A DNA stretch of 64,000 nucleotides from G965277745 sp965277745 (GTDB taxonomy: Bacteria; Pseudomonadota; Gammaproteobacteria; Cardiobacteriales; Cardiobacteriaceae): NCBI GenBank assembly GCA_965277745.1, contig OZ255837.1, positions 496,001 to 560,000 on the forward strand. Reading direction: 5' to 3'. The notes beneath the pieces are model-generated. The model was not told the origin of the DNA and made no database searches. It worked only from the letters and a program-made list of their open reading frames with translations. Below are positions 26,901-35,700 of the stretch, one piece after another (positions within the stretch are counted from its first letter, which is position 1; every line of letters begins with the position of its first letter). Position numbers and translations under genes: made by a program.

Positions 26901-27442
26901 CCGAGGAAAAAGCCGTCGCGCAAGAAAAAGAAAGGCAAAAGAAAATGGAAGCACACTATGAACAGGTTTATCGGCAGGTGGTGGAAGGCGAAGGCGATTG
27001 CGCGCCGCCGGACTTCCCGCGCTTTTCGTTGTTTCCTGGAGACGAAATCCCCTGCGGGCAGGACTTTATGATTTTTGACGTCGAAACATGGACCACAATT
27101 ATCGAAGTCGAAAGCGGAACATGGAAACCCATTGACAAACCGGGAACTCAACCGCGAGACCGTGAGTGGATCCCCTTCGCGGAATGGAAACACCGATTTG
27201 ACGGCGCCCGCGGGCGGGAACGGCAAAAGGCGGCGGGACGCTTGTCCGCGCTGTCGAGCGAGTTGGACAAAACGACGCGGGCGCTGACGGAAAAACGCCG
27301 GGAAAGCGCAAAAATCCACGGAGAGATAAGCGCCCTCGAGGCGAAAGAACGGCGGCAGTCGGGCGAGTTGGGCAAAACGAGGCGGGAACTCACGGAAAAA
27401 CGCCGAGAAAGCGCAAAAATCCACGGAGAGATAAGCCCTTGA
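23954..27442 (+). CDS. traN: TraN mating-pair stabilisation protein
   Basis: A 1,162-residue outer-membrane adhesin that stabilises mating pairs by contacting the recipient. A signal peptide (GLAWLLIAALSLPPARAGEE) is followed by a very cysteine-rich body with repeats such as RCGFIASTCVEGARDKDGSC, CYVQEDTYDCGDD and CKIAVGGVQDCCEKPAG. A membrane-like alanine-rich stretch near 750-775 and the CCFNSPLSRIVQEQVRSQLG motif are typical of SXT-type TraN. Unusually the last 230 residues are a charged coiled coil with a repeat, SGELDKTRRELTEKRRES. It ends where a two-base loss (27433-27437) shifts the frame inside the third repeat, so the ancestral protein was longer. Confidence 0.88.
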   Translation: MTAAITEHEAKGGKTTPRNHFRNGLAWLLIAALSLPPARAGEEHTDPAVTGRQAQAFGQELSASFAAEAGTVQDGVITVPTLKDGAFRDDGGARVEVRELFPGTSAAAKRPPRYYFPDAREPDVTTLQGLHASGDAMDKTGATAKRSLWDDAHSAKPSVSGAAYKVLLDAADRSRPDFSADPLLESAKKTYAAIDPIAAGFGDCAEETAFRRGKTTAHLPDYRHCERVRDESAACEVLHDYRASVIRHHDGPYNLRPCGDGCVELWIGKVGDNYWKGWCAIHEVSTQVRVDNPRAIVSARLEYVKWDDYMQIRVGDPGRETTVWSGPYGARFPPETEGRCELSTSWERNPGVDVTRYFRDVAPGAVVSFKIRVSVSGAGEGYGRIRIRYDAEKSVSGDRWSPQRCVDAARAAADSGFAGSEITCVEAPEDSAGCVVVDGAKICASWLEPSPLPGVPRLCRKARVKTDYSFYKGRMDCFRDPAGERHCPYNPGGRLDSCTTFEKDPRCGFIASTCVEGARDKDGSCYVQEDTYDCGDDVAIATLKKESRYRCAGPIRCMGDDCIDPRTSQSTDFARAAALLHAAEFATRDMACSGRHGTAKPSGDEDVVCAAFAGEAGECKIAVGGVQDCCEKPAGVSLTDYLEMIMLTPKLDAAVMALEKGTAVRSAYQLLRDPLLEGWTKLTRPFTAYIENISGAVDTLPSVSKLGAGLVDTLKAKAKDLLVDIMSSSGGGMTEAAAEATASQMVEGAATALGAAMTAYAAYQVATVMVKMAWKCEKKEFEINAKRALKSCSHVGSYCRSRALGACVEKREVYCCFNSPLSRIVQEQVRSQLGMDFGDAKHPHCEGIPFTELKKVDWNAVDLDEWLGILQSGGRLPDPGAIDMESLTGSGSVFDTDGTRGNARERTVQRLRGIDVDARRREAAGGIALRPRGSDVQAVEHLEKKQRRQSGELDKTRRELTEKRRESGKIEGEISVLEKKKSAEEKAVAQEKERQKKMEAHYEQVYRQVVEGEGDCAPPDFPRFSLFPGDEIPCGQDFMIFDVETWTTIIEVESGTWKPIDKPGTQPRDREWIPFAEWKHRFDGARGRERQKAAGRLSALSSELDKTTRALTEKRRESAKIHGEISALEAKERRQSGELGKTRRELTEKRRESAKIHGEISP

Positions 27443-27540
27443 GGCGAAAGAACGGCGGCAGTCGACCGATCTCGATCAAACCGGGCGTGACCTGAGGCGC
27501 GAACGCGGAGAAAAAGATCCGCCGGATCGAGCTTTCCCCC

Positions 27541-27600
27541 TGAAAGAAGGGATTCCCGTCGCTCACCCGAAGCGGTTGCCGTTTCCTCGAGAAGCGCCGA
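27541..27600 (+). repeat. Left copy of an inverted repeat bracketing the TPS locus
   Basis: About 60 bases after traN that recur in inverted orientation at 42342-42400 after traH. The copies are diverged (roughly 80 percent by eye) but share the exact core GTCGCTCACCCGAAGCGGTT and a CCCT/AGGG hairpin at the start. The two copies mark the ends of the 15-kb two-partner secretion region. Confidence 0.75.
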
Positions 27601-27702
27601 CCATATGTTCAAAGAATTCCCTTCGTCGGCCGATACTGAAGACAACTCGCTTTGAGATCGTGCGATCGATCCGTGTACAAAAACGTTCGATAAATTTTAT
27701 TC

Positions 27703-29523
27703 TTGTCATCTTTACGCAATGTGATTATTCTAACGTCGTCTTGCCCCTATGCGGATAGATTGCACTTGCTACCGTTTTCCCGTTCTGCGCTTCTTCTTTT
27801 CTGCGCCAGCGCGTTTTTTTCACCTGCCTGCCTTGCCGCGCCAGACGCCGATCATTGGCGGAACCTGATCGCGCAACAGCAACAACGCGAGCAGGCGCGT
27901 CAGGAATCGCTGCGTAAAGAGCAACACCTTCTTCTTGAAAGTCCCCCTCTCGCCTCGTCCCCGATGGCGCAAGTGCCCGACCCGGGGCGCTGTTTCCCGA
28001 TTCGCCGCATCGTCTTGCGCGGCGAACAGGCGCAGCGTTTTCGCTTTGCCTTGCGGGCGGCGCGGCGAGAGATGTCTTTTCAAGCAGGGGAATGCCTCGA
28101 TGCCAAGCGCATCGACAAATTGCTCACAAGCACGCAAAACGCGCTGATCGCGAAGGGCTATACCACCACCCGAATCCTCATCGCGCCGCAGAATCTGCAC
28201 AGCGGAGAACTGCTCTTGACGGTCCTTCCGGGCACCCTCCATGCGCTGCGCTTTACCCAGGAAAAACAGGATCGCTGGCATGTGCACGGCACGCCGTCCT
28301 CGTTCAATACCTTTCCCACGAAGGCGGGAGACGTCCTCGATCTGCGCGATCTGGAACAAGGACTGGAAAACCTGCGTCGGGTGCCGACGGTCGCGGCCAG
28401 GATTCGCATGGTACCGGCGGCAGCGGCGAACGAAAGCGACGTATTGATCGCCTGGTCACAACGGGTGCCGCCGTATCGGGTGTCGTTTCATTTCGATGAT
28501 TCCGGCAGCGAAGCGACCGGGAAATACCTCGCCGGAATCACCCTCTCGGCGGACAATCCCCTGGGGCTTAGCGACCTGTTCTCTCTTTCTCTACAGCGTG
28601 ATGTCGGGGGCAAGAAAAGCAAACTGCGCGAGGCTTCGGGCGCACGCCAGGAAAGCAACACACGAAGCCACGGCATTCATTACAGCGTACCGTGGGGCAA
28701 CTGGTTGTTCAGCGTCGATCTGAACCGCTATCGCTACCACCAGGCCGTTGCCGGATACAGCCAAAATTACGATTATCACGGCAGGAACACGACACGAAAG
28801 ATTACCCTGCAGCGGCTGTTATATCGCGACGCTCATCGCAAAACCTATCTGCGCGGTGGGTTTTGGACACGCAGCTCGAGGCGCTACATCGATGATACCG
28901 AACTCGACGTGCAGAAAAGCCGCACCGCCGGCTGGGTGCTGGGCTTGCATCACAAAGAATACCTTGCCGCGAGCACATGGGATTTTCGTTTCACCTACAA
29001 ACGCGGGACAGGCATGCTGGGCAGTCTGCCGGCGCCGGGTGAAGCCTTTGGAGAAGCCAGCGGTCGAATGCGCGTCCTGACCGCCGATCTTGGTGTCTAC
29101 CTTCCTTTTTCCATTGCCGGACAATCTTTCAACTATGACGGCACTCTCCATATGCAATGGCATGGAACCCCCCTGATGAGCCAGGATCAACTGGCGATCG
29201 GCGGACGCTACAGTGTCCGCGGATTCGATGGCGAGCGCAGTTTGATCGCCGAGAAAGGCTGGTACCTTCGTAACACTCTGGGGTGGGAATACCGTCACGG
29301 ACAGCAACTCTACCTTGGGGTGGATGTCGGGCGCGTTTCCGGCCCATCGAGCGCATACCTGCTCGGCAAACGCCTGGCAGGCGGCGTGTTGGGAATCAAA
29401 GGACAGATAAAAGCGGGCGGCACTTTCTCTTATGATCTCTTCGCCGGCAAGGCGCTTGCCAAACCGGACGGCTTTACGAGCGACGAGCCGACCCTCGGTT
29501 TCAAGTTCGATTACAGCTTTTGA
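27703..29523 (+). CDS. tpsB: TpsB/CdiB-type outer-membrane transporter
   Basis: A two-partner secretion transporter (ShlB/FhaC/HecB family), up to 606 residues, that exports the TpsA protein encoded next. A signal sequence (LLPFSRSALLLFCASAFFSP ending SPACLAA) precedes a glutamine/glutamate-rich plug helix (RNLIAQQQQREQARQESLRK). Two POTRA domains follow (CFPIRRIVLRGEQAQRF; GYTTTRILIAPQNLHSGELL). The 16-strand barrel contains the family motif IGGRYSVRGFDGE and ends in Phe (FKFDYSF), the Bam signal. The start is uncertain: no ATG precedes the signal peptide in frame, so TTG 27703, GTG 27721 or TTG 27760 must serve. The gene is otherwise intact. Confidence 0.88.
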   Translation: MSSLRNVIILTSSCPYADRLHLLPFSRSALLLFCASAFFSPACLAAPDADHWRNLIAQQQQREQARQESLRKEQHLLLESPPLASSPMAQVPDPGRCFPIRRIVLRGEQAQRFRFALRAARREMSFQAGECLDAKRIDKLLTSTQNALIAKGYTTTRILIAPQNLHSGELLLTVLPGTLHALRFTQEKQDRWHVHGTPSSFNTFPTKAGDVLDLRDLEQGLENLRRVPTVAARIRMVPAAAANESDVLIAWSQRVPPYRVSFHFDDSGSEATGKYLAGITLSADNPLGLSDLFSLSLQRDVGGKKSKLREASGARQESNTRSHGIHYSVPWGNWLFSVDLNRYRYHQAVAGYSQNYDYHGRNTTRKITLQRLLYRDAHRKTYLRGGFWTRSSRRYIDDTELDVQKSRTAGWVLGLHHKEYLAASTWDFRFTYKRGTGMLGSLPAPGEAFGEASGRMRVLTADLGVYLPFSIAGQSFNYDGTLHMQWHGTPLMSQDQLAIGGRYSVRGFDGERSLIAEKGWYLRNTLGWEYRHGQQLYLGVDVGRVSGPSSAYLLGKRLAGGVLGIKGQIKAGGTFSYDLFAGKALAKPDGFTSDEPTLGFKFDYSF

Positions 29524-29646
29524 ACAAGGCGATGGAAAGCGACATTTCCTGTCGTCCGAGAGACTTGCCGCCTTTAGAGGTGTCGCGGGGCCACGCCAGG
29601 GGGTTGCAGCGGTACCGGGGCTCTGGCGGGTCTGTTTTTTATGTCT

Positions 29647-29674
29647 TTAACATGACCATTTATATATCTATACT
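29647..29674 (+). promoter_or_regulatory. Promoter candidate for tpsA
   Basis: TTAACA (29647-29652) and TATACT (29669-29674) are separated by 16 bases in an AT-rich window of the otherwise GC-rich tpsB-tpsA spacer. It lies about 58 bases before the tpsA start. It would allow tpsA to be expressed separately from tpsB. Confidence 0.5.
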
Positions 29675-29731
29675 GGACGTTTATTCGCGTGCCCCCCGCC
29701 GGCTTCGCGGTTGTTCAAGGAGGACAAGAAG

Positions 29732-32700
29732 ATGAGAGGAGCGGCAAAGACAAGCGTCATCTCTTGCGCGGCTGACGGAACGAAGCCATCGCCCGATGGA
29801 CGGGGACGGAAAGGCGCGGCGTTGCCGCGTGTGCGCAAAACACCACTTTGCAACTATGCTGTCCTTCTCCCAAGGAGGGGAAAGACGACGGTCTCGGACA
29901 GCGCAGTTGGCGCTCGCCGCACTTTTGCCCCGGCGCGGCGATTGTCGCGTTGCCGCTGTGTCTGTCACGGCGTTCTTGGGGCAGAGGAAGGCGTTCCCTC
30001 GTCCTTGCCCACTTTCTCGTCCTTACGTGCTGTCGCCCTTGGCGTTTTTCTCCTCTCCTCGTGTTTGTTTCCGATGCTGTCCTGGGGCAGCGACATCCGT
30101 GCCGATCCGCAGGCGCCGGGGCAAGAGCAGGCGACGATTCTCGCTGCTGCCAACGGCGTGCCGCAGGTCGACATCCAGCGTCCGAGCGCGGCGGGGGTCT
30201 CACGCAATCGCTACGAACGTTTCGACGTCAGCGCCAAGGGGGCGATTCTCAACAACAGTCATCGTCAGGTGAAGACCCGTCTGGGCGGCTGGATCAACGG
30301 CAATCCGCATCTTGCGGCGGCGGAGGCGCGGGTTATCGTCAACGAAGTCGACAGTCGCGCCCCGAGCCGTTTGCGTGGTTATACCGAGATTGCCGGTCGC
30401 CGTGCCGAGCTGGTGATCGCCAACCCGGCGGGGATCGAAGTCGACGGGGCGGGGTTCATCAACAGTGCCGGAACGACGCTGAGCGCCGGTCGGGCGCGCA
30501 TCGAGGGTGGGGTACTGAAGGGCTTCGCGGTCCGCGAGGGAAAGCTGACGATCGCCGGCGGCGGTCTCGATGACCGTGACAGCGATTACACGCGCCTGCT
30601 CGCGCGGGCGTTCACCCTCGACGCCGGGATTTGGGCGCAGGATCTGCATTTGACGGCGGGAGTGAACGACGTCGCGGCGACGGGGACAATAACGCCGCGT
30701 GCAGTGAACGGTGCTTCGAGGCCGGCCTTGGCGATCGACAGCGGCCGCCTTGGCGGCATGTACGCCGGGGCGATCGAATTGATCGCCACCGAGCGCGGGG
30801 TTGGGGTCAACCACGGCGGCGAAGCGGTGGCCGGTGCCGGGGGCCTGCGGATCGAAGTCGACGGCACCCTGACGAACCGCGGGCGGCTGCTGTCGACGGA
30901 CGCGGCGGGGACGATGACGATCCGTGCCGATTCGCTGGTCAACGACGGTAAAACGCGCCCCGCGGCGGCGAACAAAGCGGAGCAAGGGACGGCGGGCGGC
31001 GCGGGGGTTGCCGCGCACCTGTGGAGGCCGCGTGACGCGGCGGCGATGGCGGGCTTGGCCGCGCAGGCGCCACCGCGCCGATCCGCGGACGGTGAAACAG
31101 GGGTGATCGCGGCGACGGGGGCACTGCGTCTTGCCACTGCCGGGGCGGTGGAGAACCACGGGACGATAGAGGGCGCGCGCCTCGATCTCGAGGCGAAAAC
31201 GCTCGAGAACCGCGGTGTGCTGAGCCAGCGCGGCGGCCAGGGGCTTGCCATCGCCAGTCAGGCTCTCGACAACCGCGGCGGGCGTATCGGTCTCGTCGCC
31301 GCGCCTGCCGTCACCGCGGGGGCCGTTTCCGCCGCCCCTGGGGTGACTGCCGCGTCTTCCGCCGCCCCCGCGGCGCCGCGGATCAATCCTTCCGCCGCCG
31401 CTGCCGCGTCTTCCACCGGCGCCGCGGCGAAACGCGCCTTTGCCGCCCTGGCGGCTGGCCGCCTCGCGGTGACCGAGACCGTGGATAACCGCGGCGGCAC
31501 GATCGCGAACGGCGGCGCCCTCACCTTGCGCCTGGCGGGGAAACTGGACAACCGCGGCGGCCGCATCCGCGGTGAAAAAACCCTGCGCGCTGAAATCACC
31601 GAAACCCTCGACAACCGTGACGGCGACCTTGCCGCCACCGACCTGACCCTGCGCGCGGCGGCGCTCGACAACCGCGACGGCCGCATCCGCGGTGAAAAAA
31701 CCCTGCGCGCCGAAATCACCGAAACCCTCGACAACCGTGACGGCGACCTTGCCGCCACCGACCTGACCCTGCGCGCGGCGGCGCTCGACAACCGCGACGG
31801 CCGCATCCGCGGTGAAAAAACCCTGCGCGCCGAAATCACCGAAACCCTCGACAACCGCGACGGCGACCTCCACAGCGCCGGATCGGCGACCCTGGCGGCG
31901 CGCCGCTTTGACGATGACGGCGGGCGCCTGAGCACCGGCGAAGACCTCACCCTGACCCTTGGCGGCGACTTCACGAGCGGCGCCGACATCGCTGCCGGCG
32001 GCGTCTTCCATCTAACGAGCGCCGGGGCGGTGGAAAACCGCCATCGCCTGCGCGGCGGAAAAGCACTCCTTATCGAAGCGCGGCGTCTCGACAACCGCGC
32101 CGCGGGAGACATCGAAGGCGGACAAGCGACGCGTATCGCCGTCGATGAAACCCTCGACAACCGCGGTCTCGTCAACAGCAACGGCGAGACCCGTCTCACG
32201 GCGGGAGAAAAACTCACCAACCTTGGCAGCGGACGGATCTACGGCGACCGCGTGCGCCTGGGCGCGGCGCGTCTCGAGAACCGTGAAGAAACGGTTGCGG
32301 GGCAAACCACGGCGGCGGTGATCGCCGCTCGTGAACGCCTCGACCTCGGCGCGCGCGAAGTGGAAAACCAGGGCGGCGGCGCCCTGCGCGTGGTTGCCGG
32401 AAAAAAGACCGCCGCGCGTGCGGCGACATTGCTCAGCCTCGGGGAGATGAGAATCGGCGCGGCGCTCGACGGTGCCGACGGGGTGATCGGGCGGGCGCGA
32501 CGGATCGACAATCGCGGTGGGCGCATCGAAGCGGGCGGCGACCTCCACCTTGGCGCGACGGAAATCGCCAACTTGAACCGCCGCTTCGAAGTGGCCGAAC
32601 ACGTCCTGAGCGGCGAGAAAAAAGTCGCGCGCTACTCGCCGGACAAAGACGCCAACTGGTATATCGCCGGGGCGGACGGAGACGGCTATTGGACCTCTCC

Positions 32701-35700
32701 ACACGCGGTTGGAAAATTCGTCTTTTACGACGGACGCGAAGCAATCAAAAATAACAAGTGGTCGGAAGAATACTACACCACCTCCTACTACGCCGATCGA
32801 TTGGGTCATTCCGAAGCCGGGCAAATTCTCGTCGGCGGCGATCTCCACGTCGACGCCGCGCGTCTCGAGAACGAGAACAGCCAAATCCTCGTCGGCGGCG
32901 CCCTGCGCCAGACGCAAAAAGGATTGCAATTTACCAACGCGGAAACACTGGGCAAAACCTACGCCCACGATCGCGGTCACGGGAAACATAGCGAACGCAG
33001 GCGGAGATGGACCGGCTCTCACCATCGCGAGGCAACGAACAGATGGCCCATCGACCGCGAACGAATCACCGGGGAAAGCCGCTTCACCGACGGCCTCGTC
33101 CCCTACATCGAACACAAAGGTGCCCTTCGCGCCGCCACGCCGCCGCGACTGCCGGCGGTGTCCGCGGCCTTCCCTTCCGCCGCGCCGTCCATAGCCCCGC
33201 CACCGCTGGCCGCGTTACCCGCCGCGGCGTTGCTGAGCGACAGCGCCCTGTTCCACTACAACCACGCGACGCCGGGGGCGCCGCTGATCGAAACCGATCC
33301 GGCCTTTGCCAATCGCCGCCGTTGGCTGTCGAGCGCCCACCAGCTCGAGGCGCTCGGCGTCGAACGGATGATGAAACGCCTTGGCGACGGCTACTATGAA
33401 CAACGCCTGGTCAACGAACAAATCGCCCGCCTGACCGGCTACCGCCGTCTGGACGGCTACGCGGACGACGAACGCCAATACCGCGCCCTGCTCGACAATG
33501 GCGTGAGCGCGGCGCGGGAACTCGAGCTGGTGCCGGGCGTAGCGCTCAGCGCTTCGCAAGTGGCGCGCCTGCAACACGACATCGTCTGGCTCGTCGCCGA
33601 AAGCGTCACCCTGCCCGACGGCAGTAAAGAAACCGTCCTCGTCCCGCGCGTCACCCTCCGCGGTGAACCGACCGCCGCCGGCGGTTCCCTGATCAGCGCG
33701 ACGCGGATCGACATAGAAAACGCGACGACACTCGACAACCAGGGAGAACTGCGGGCACGCGACACCCTGAACCTCGGTGGTGAACACCTCGCCAACCGCG
33801 GCACCATTCGCGGCGCCCGCGTGCGCCTTGCCGGCGAAGACGAAATCACCTTCACAGGCGGCGCGGCGCTGGCGCGCGAGAGCCTGCGCCTGATCGCCAA
33901 GCGCGTCGCCCTGAAAGCGACCACCCTGCGCTCCGGTGATGCGAAAAACGGCCAGACCATCCTTGGGCGGCGGGCGCGACTCACCGTTGACGGCGCCCGC
34001 CCGGGCCTGCTGCAAATCGCAGCGGAGCAAGACATCACCCTCGCCGCGGCGGCGCTTGAAAACCGCAGCGCCGGTGGCGCCACGAAAGTACACGCGGGCG
34101 AAGGCGACCTCGAACTCGGCGGCGTCGAGACCGCCTTCCACGAAAAAGTCGCCGCCCTGAGCGACAAAAACCATCGCCACCACAGCGTCACCGCGGAAAT
34201 CGGCAGCCGCGTCACGAGCCGCGGGACAATCGAACTCGGCGCCGGGAAAAACGTCACCATCCGCCAGGGGCAAATACAAAGTCGCGACGCCGGCCTGTCG
34301 ATCGCCGCCGGGGAAAAAGTAAGAATCGAAGCGGGACGGCGCGGGGAAGACTACGACCTGTCCTCCTACGGCACGGAACACGGCCTGTTCTCGAAAACCA
34401 GCCGACTCGCTCACTACCGCCATCACGACGACCTTGCCGTTGGCAGCGAGCTGAGCGCGGCGCGAATCGCCGTCAGCAGCGGCAAAACCCTCGAAGTGCT
34501 CGGCAGCACCCTCGTCGGTGACGAAACCCTGCGCCTGCGGGCGGGAACAACCCTGAGCCTCGGCGGCGCTGGCGAACACCGCGTCCGCGGGGAAACCCGG
34601 CGGACGAAAAAAAGCGGCCTCCTTAACCTCAGCCCCAGTTCCTTCACCGTCGGCAACCGCGACGCGCGCCTCGAACAAACAGAAACCATCGACAGCGAAC
34701 GCGGCAGCGTCATCGGCAGCCTCCACGGCGACATCAGCCTACAAGCGGGCGAACACTACCGCCAGCGCGGTGGCACCGTCAGCGCGGCAGAAGGCGACCT
34801 CGCGATCGCCGCGCAAAGCGTCACCATCGAAGCCGGCGAAGAACAGCGTCACAGCGAAGGCCAATACAACTACCGCCAAAGCGGGGTGACCGTTGCCGTA
34901 CAAGCGCCGTTCGCCGACACCCTCGACCCGATGGCGCGCCTGATCGAATCGCCGCTTGGAGAAAGCGAAGACAAACGCATCCAGGCGCTGACGCTGGCCA
35001 ACAACAGCTTCGACCTCTACCGCAAAGGACAGGCGGCGGCTGCGGCGGCGCAAGGGAAAAACGCCAGCGTGCGCATCGCCATCACCTACGGCGAACAGAA
35101 AAAACACCAAGATTGGCAAAGCGACGACGAGCGTGCCATCGCGGCGCGCCTGCACGCCGGGAAAAACCTTGCCATCAGCGCCGCCGGCGCCGGAGAAAAA
35201 AGCACCCTGGGCGTCATCGGCAGCGACCTCGCGGGAGAAGAAAAAACCCGCCTTGCCGCGGAAGGGGCGCTGAACCTCCTTGGCGGCGAAGAAGCGCACA
35301 GCGAACGCCACCGCAGCCGCTCGAGCGGCTGGAACGCCGGCCTTGCCATCGACATCGGAGGGAACGGCTACAGCCTCGGGGCGACCGCCGGCGGCAACCT
35401 CGGCAAAGGACATGGCGACGGGCACGGCGTCAGCTGGCGCAACAGCCATATCGGCGGTGAAAACACGGAGACCATCCTTGAAAGCGGGGGAACAACCACC
35501 CTCGGCGGCGCCCAAGTACTCGGCAAACAAGTGACGCTCGCGAGCGGCGGCGACCTTGCGATCATCAGCCGCCAGGACGAAGCGACCTACCACGCGCGTT
35601 CACGCAACGTGAGCGCCCAAGTAACCGTTGGCTACGGGGTTTCGGCGAGCGGCAGCTACGAACAGACAAAAATAGACTCCGACTACCGCAGCGTCGGCGA

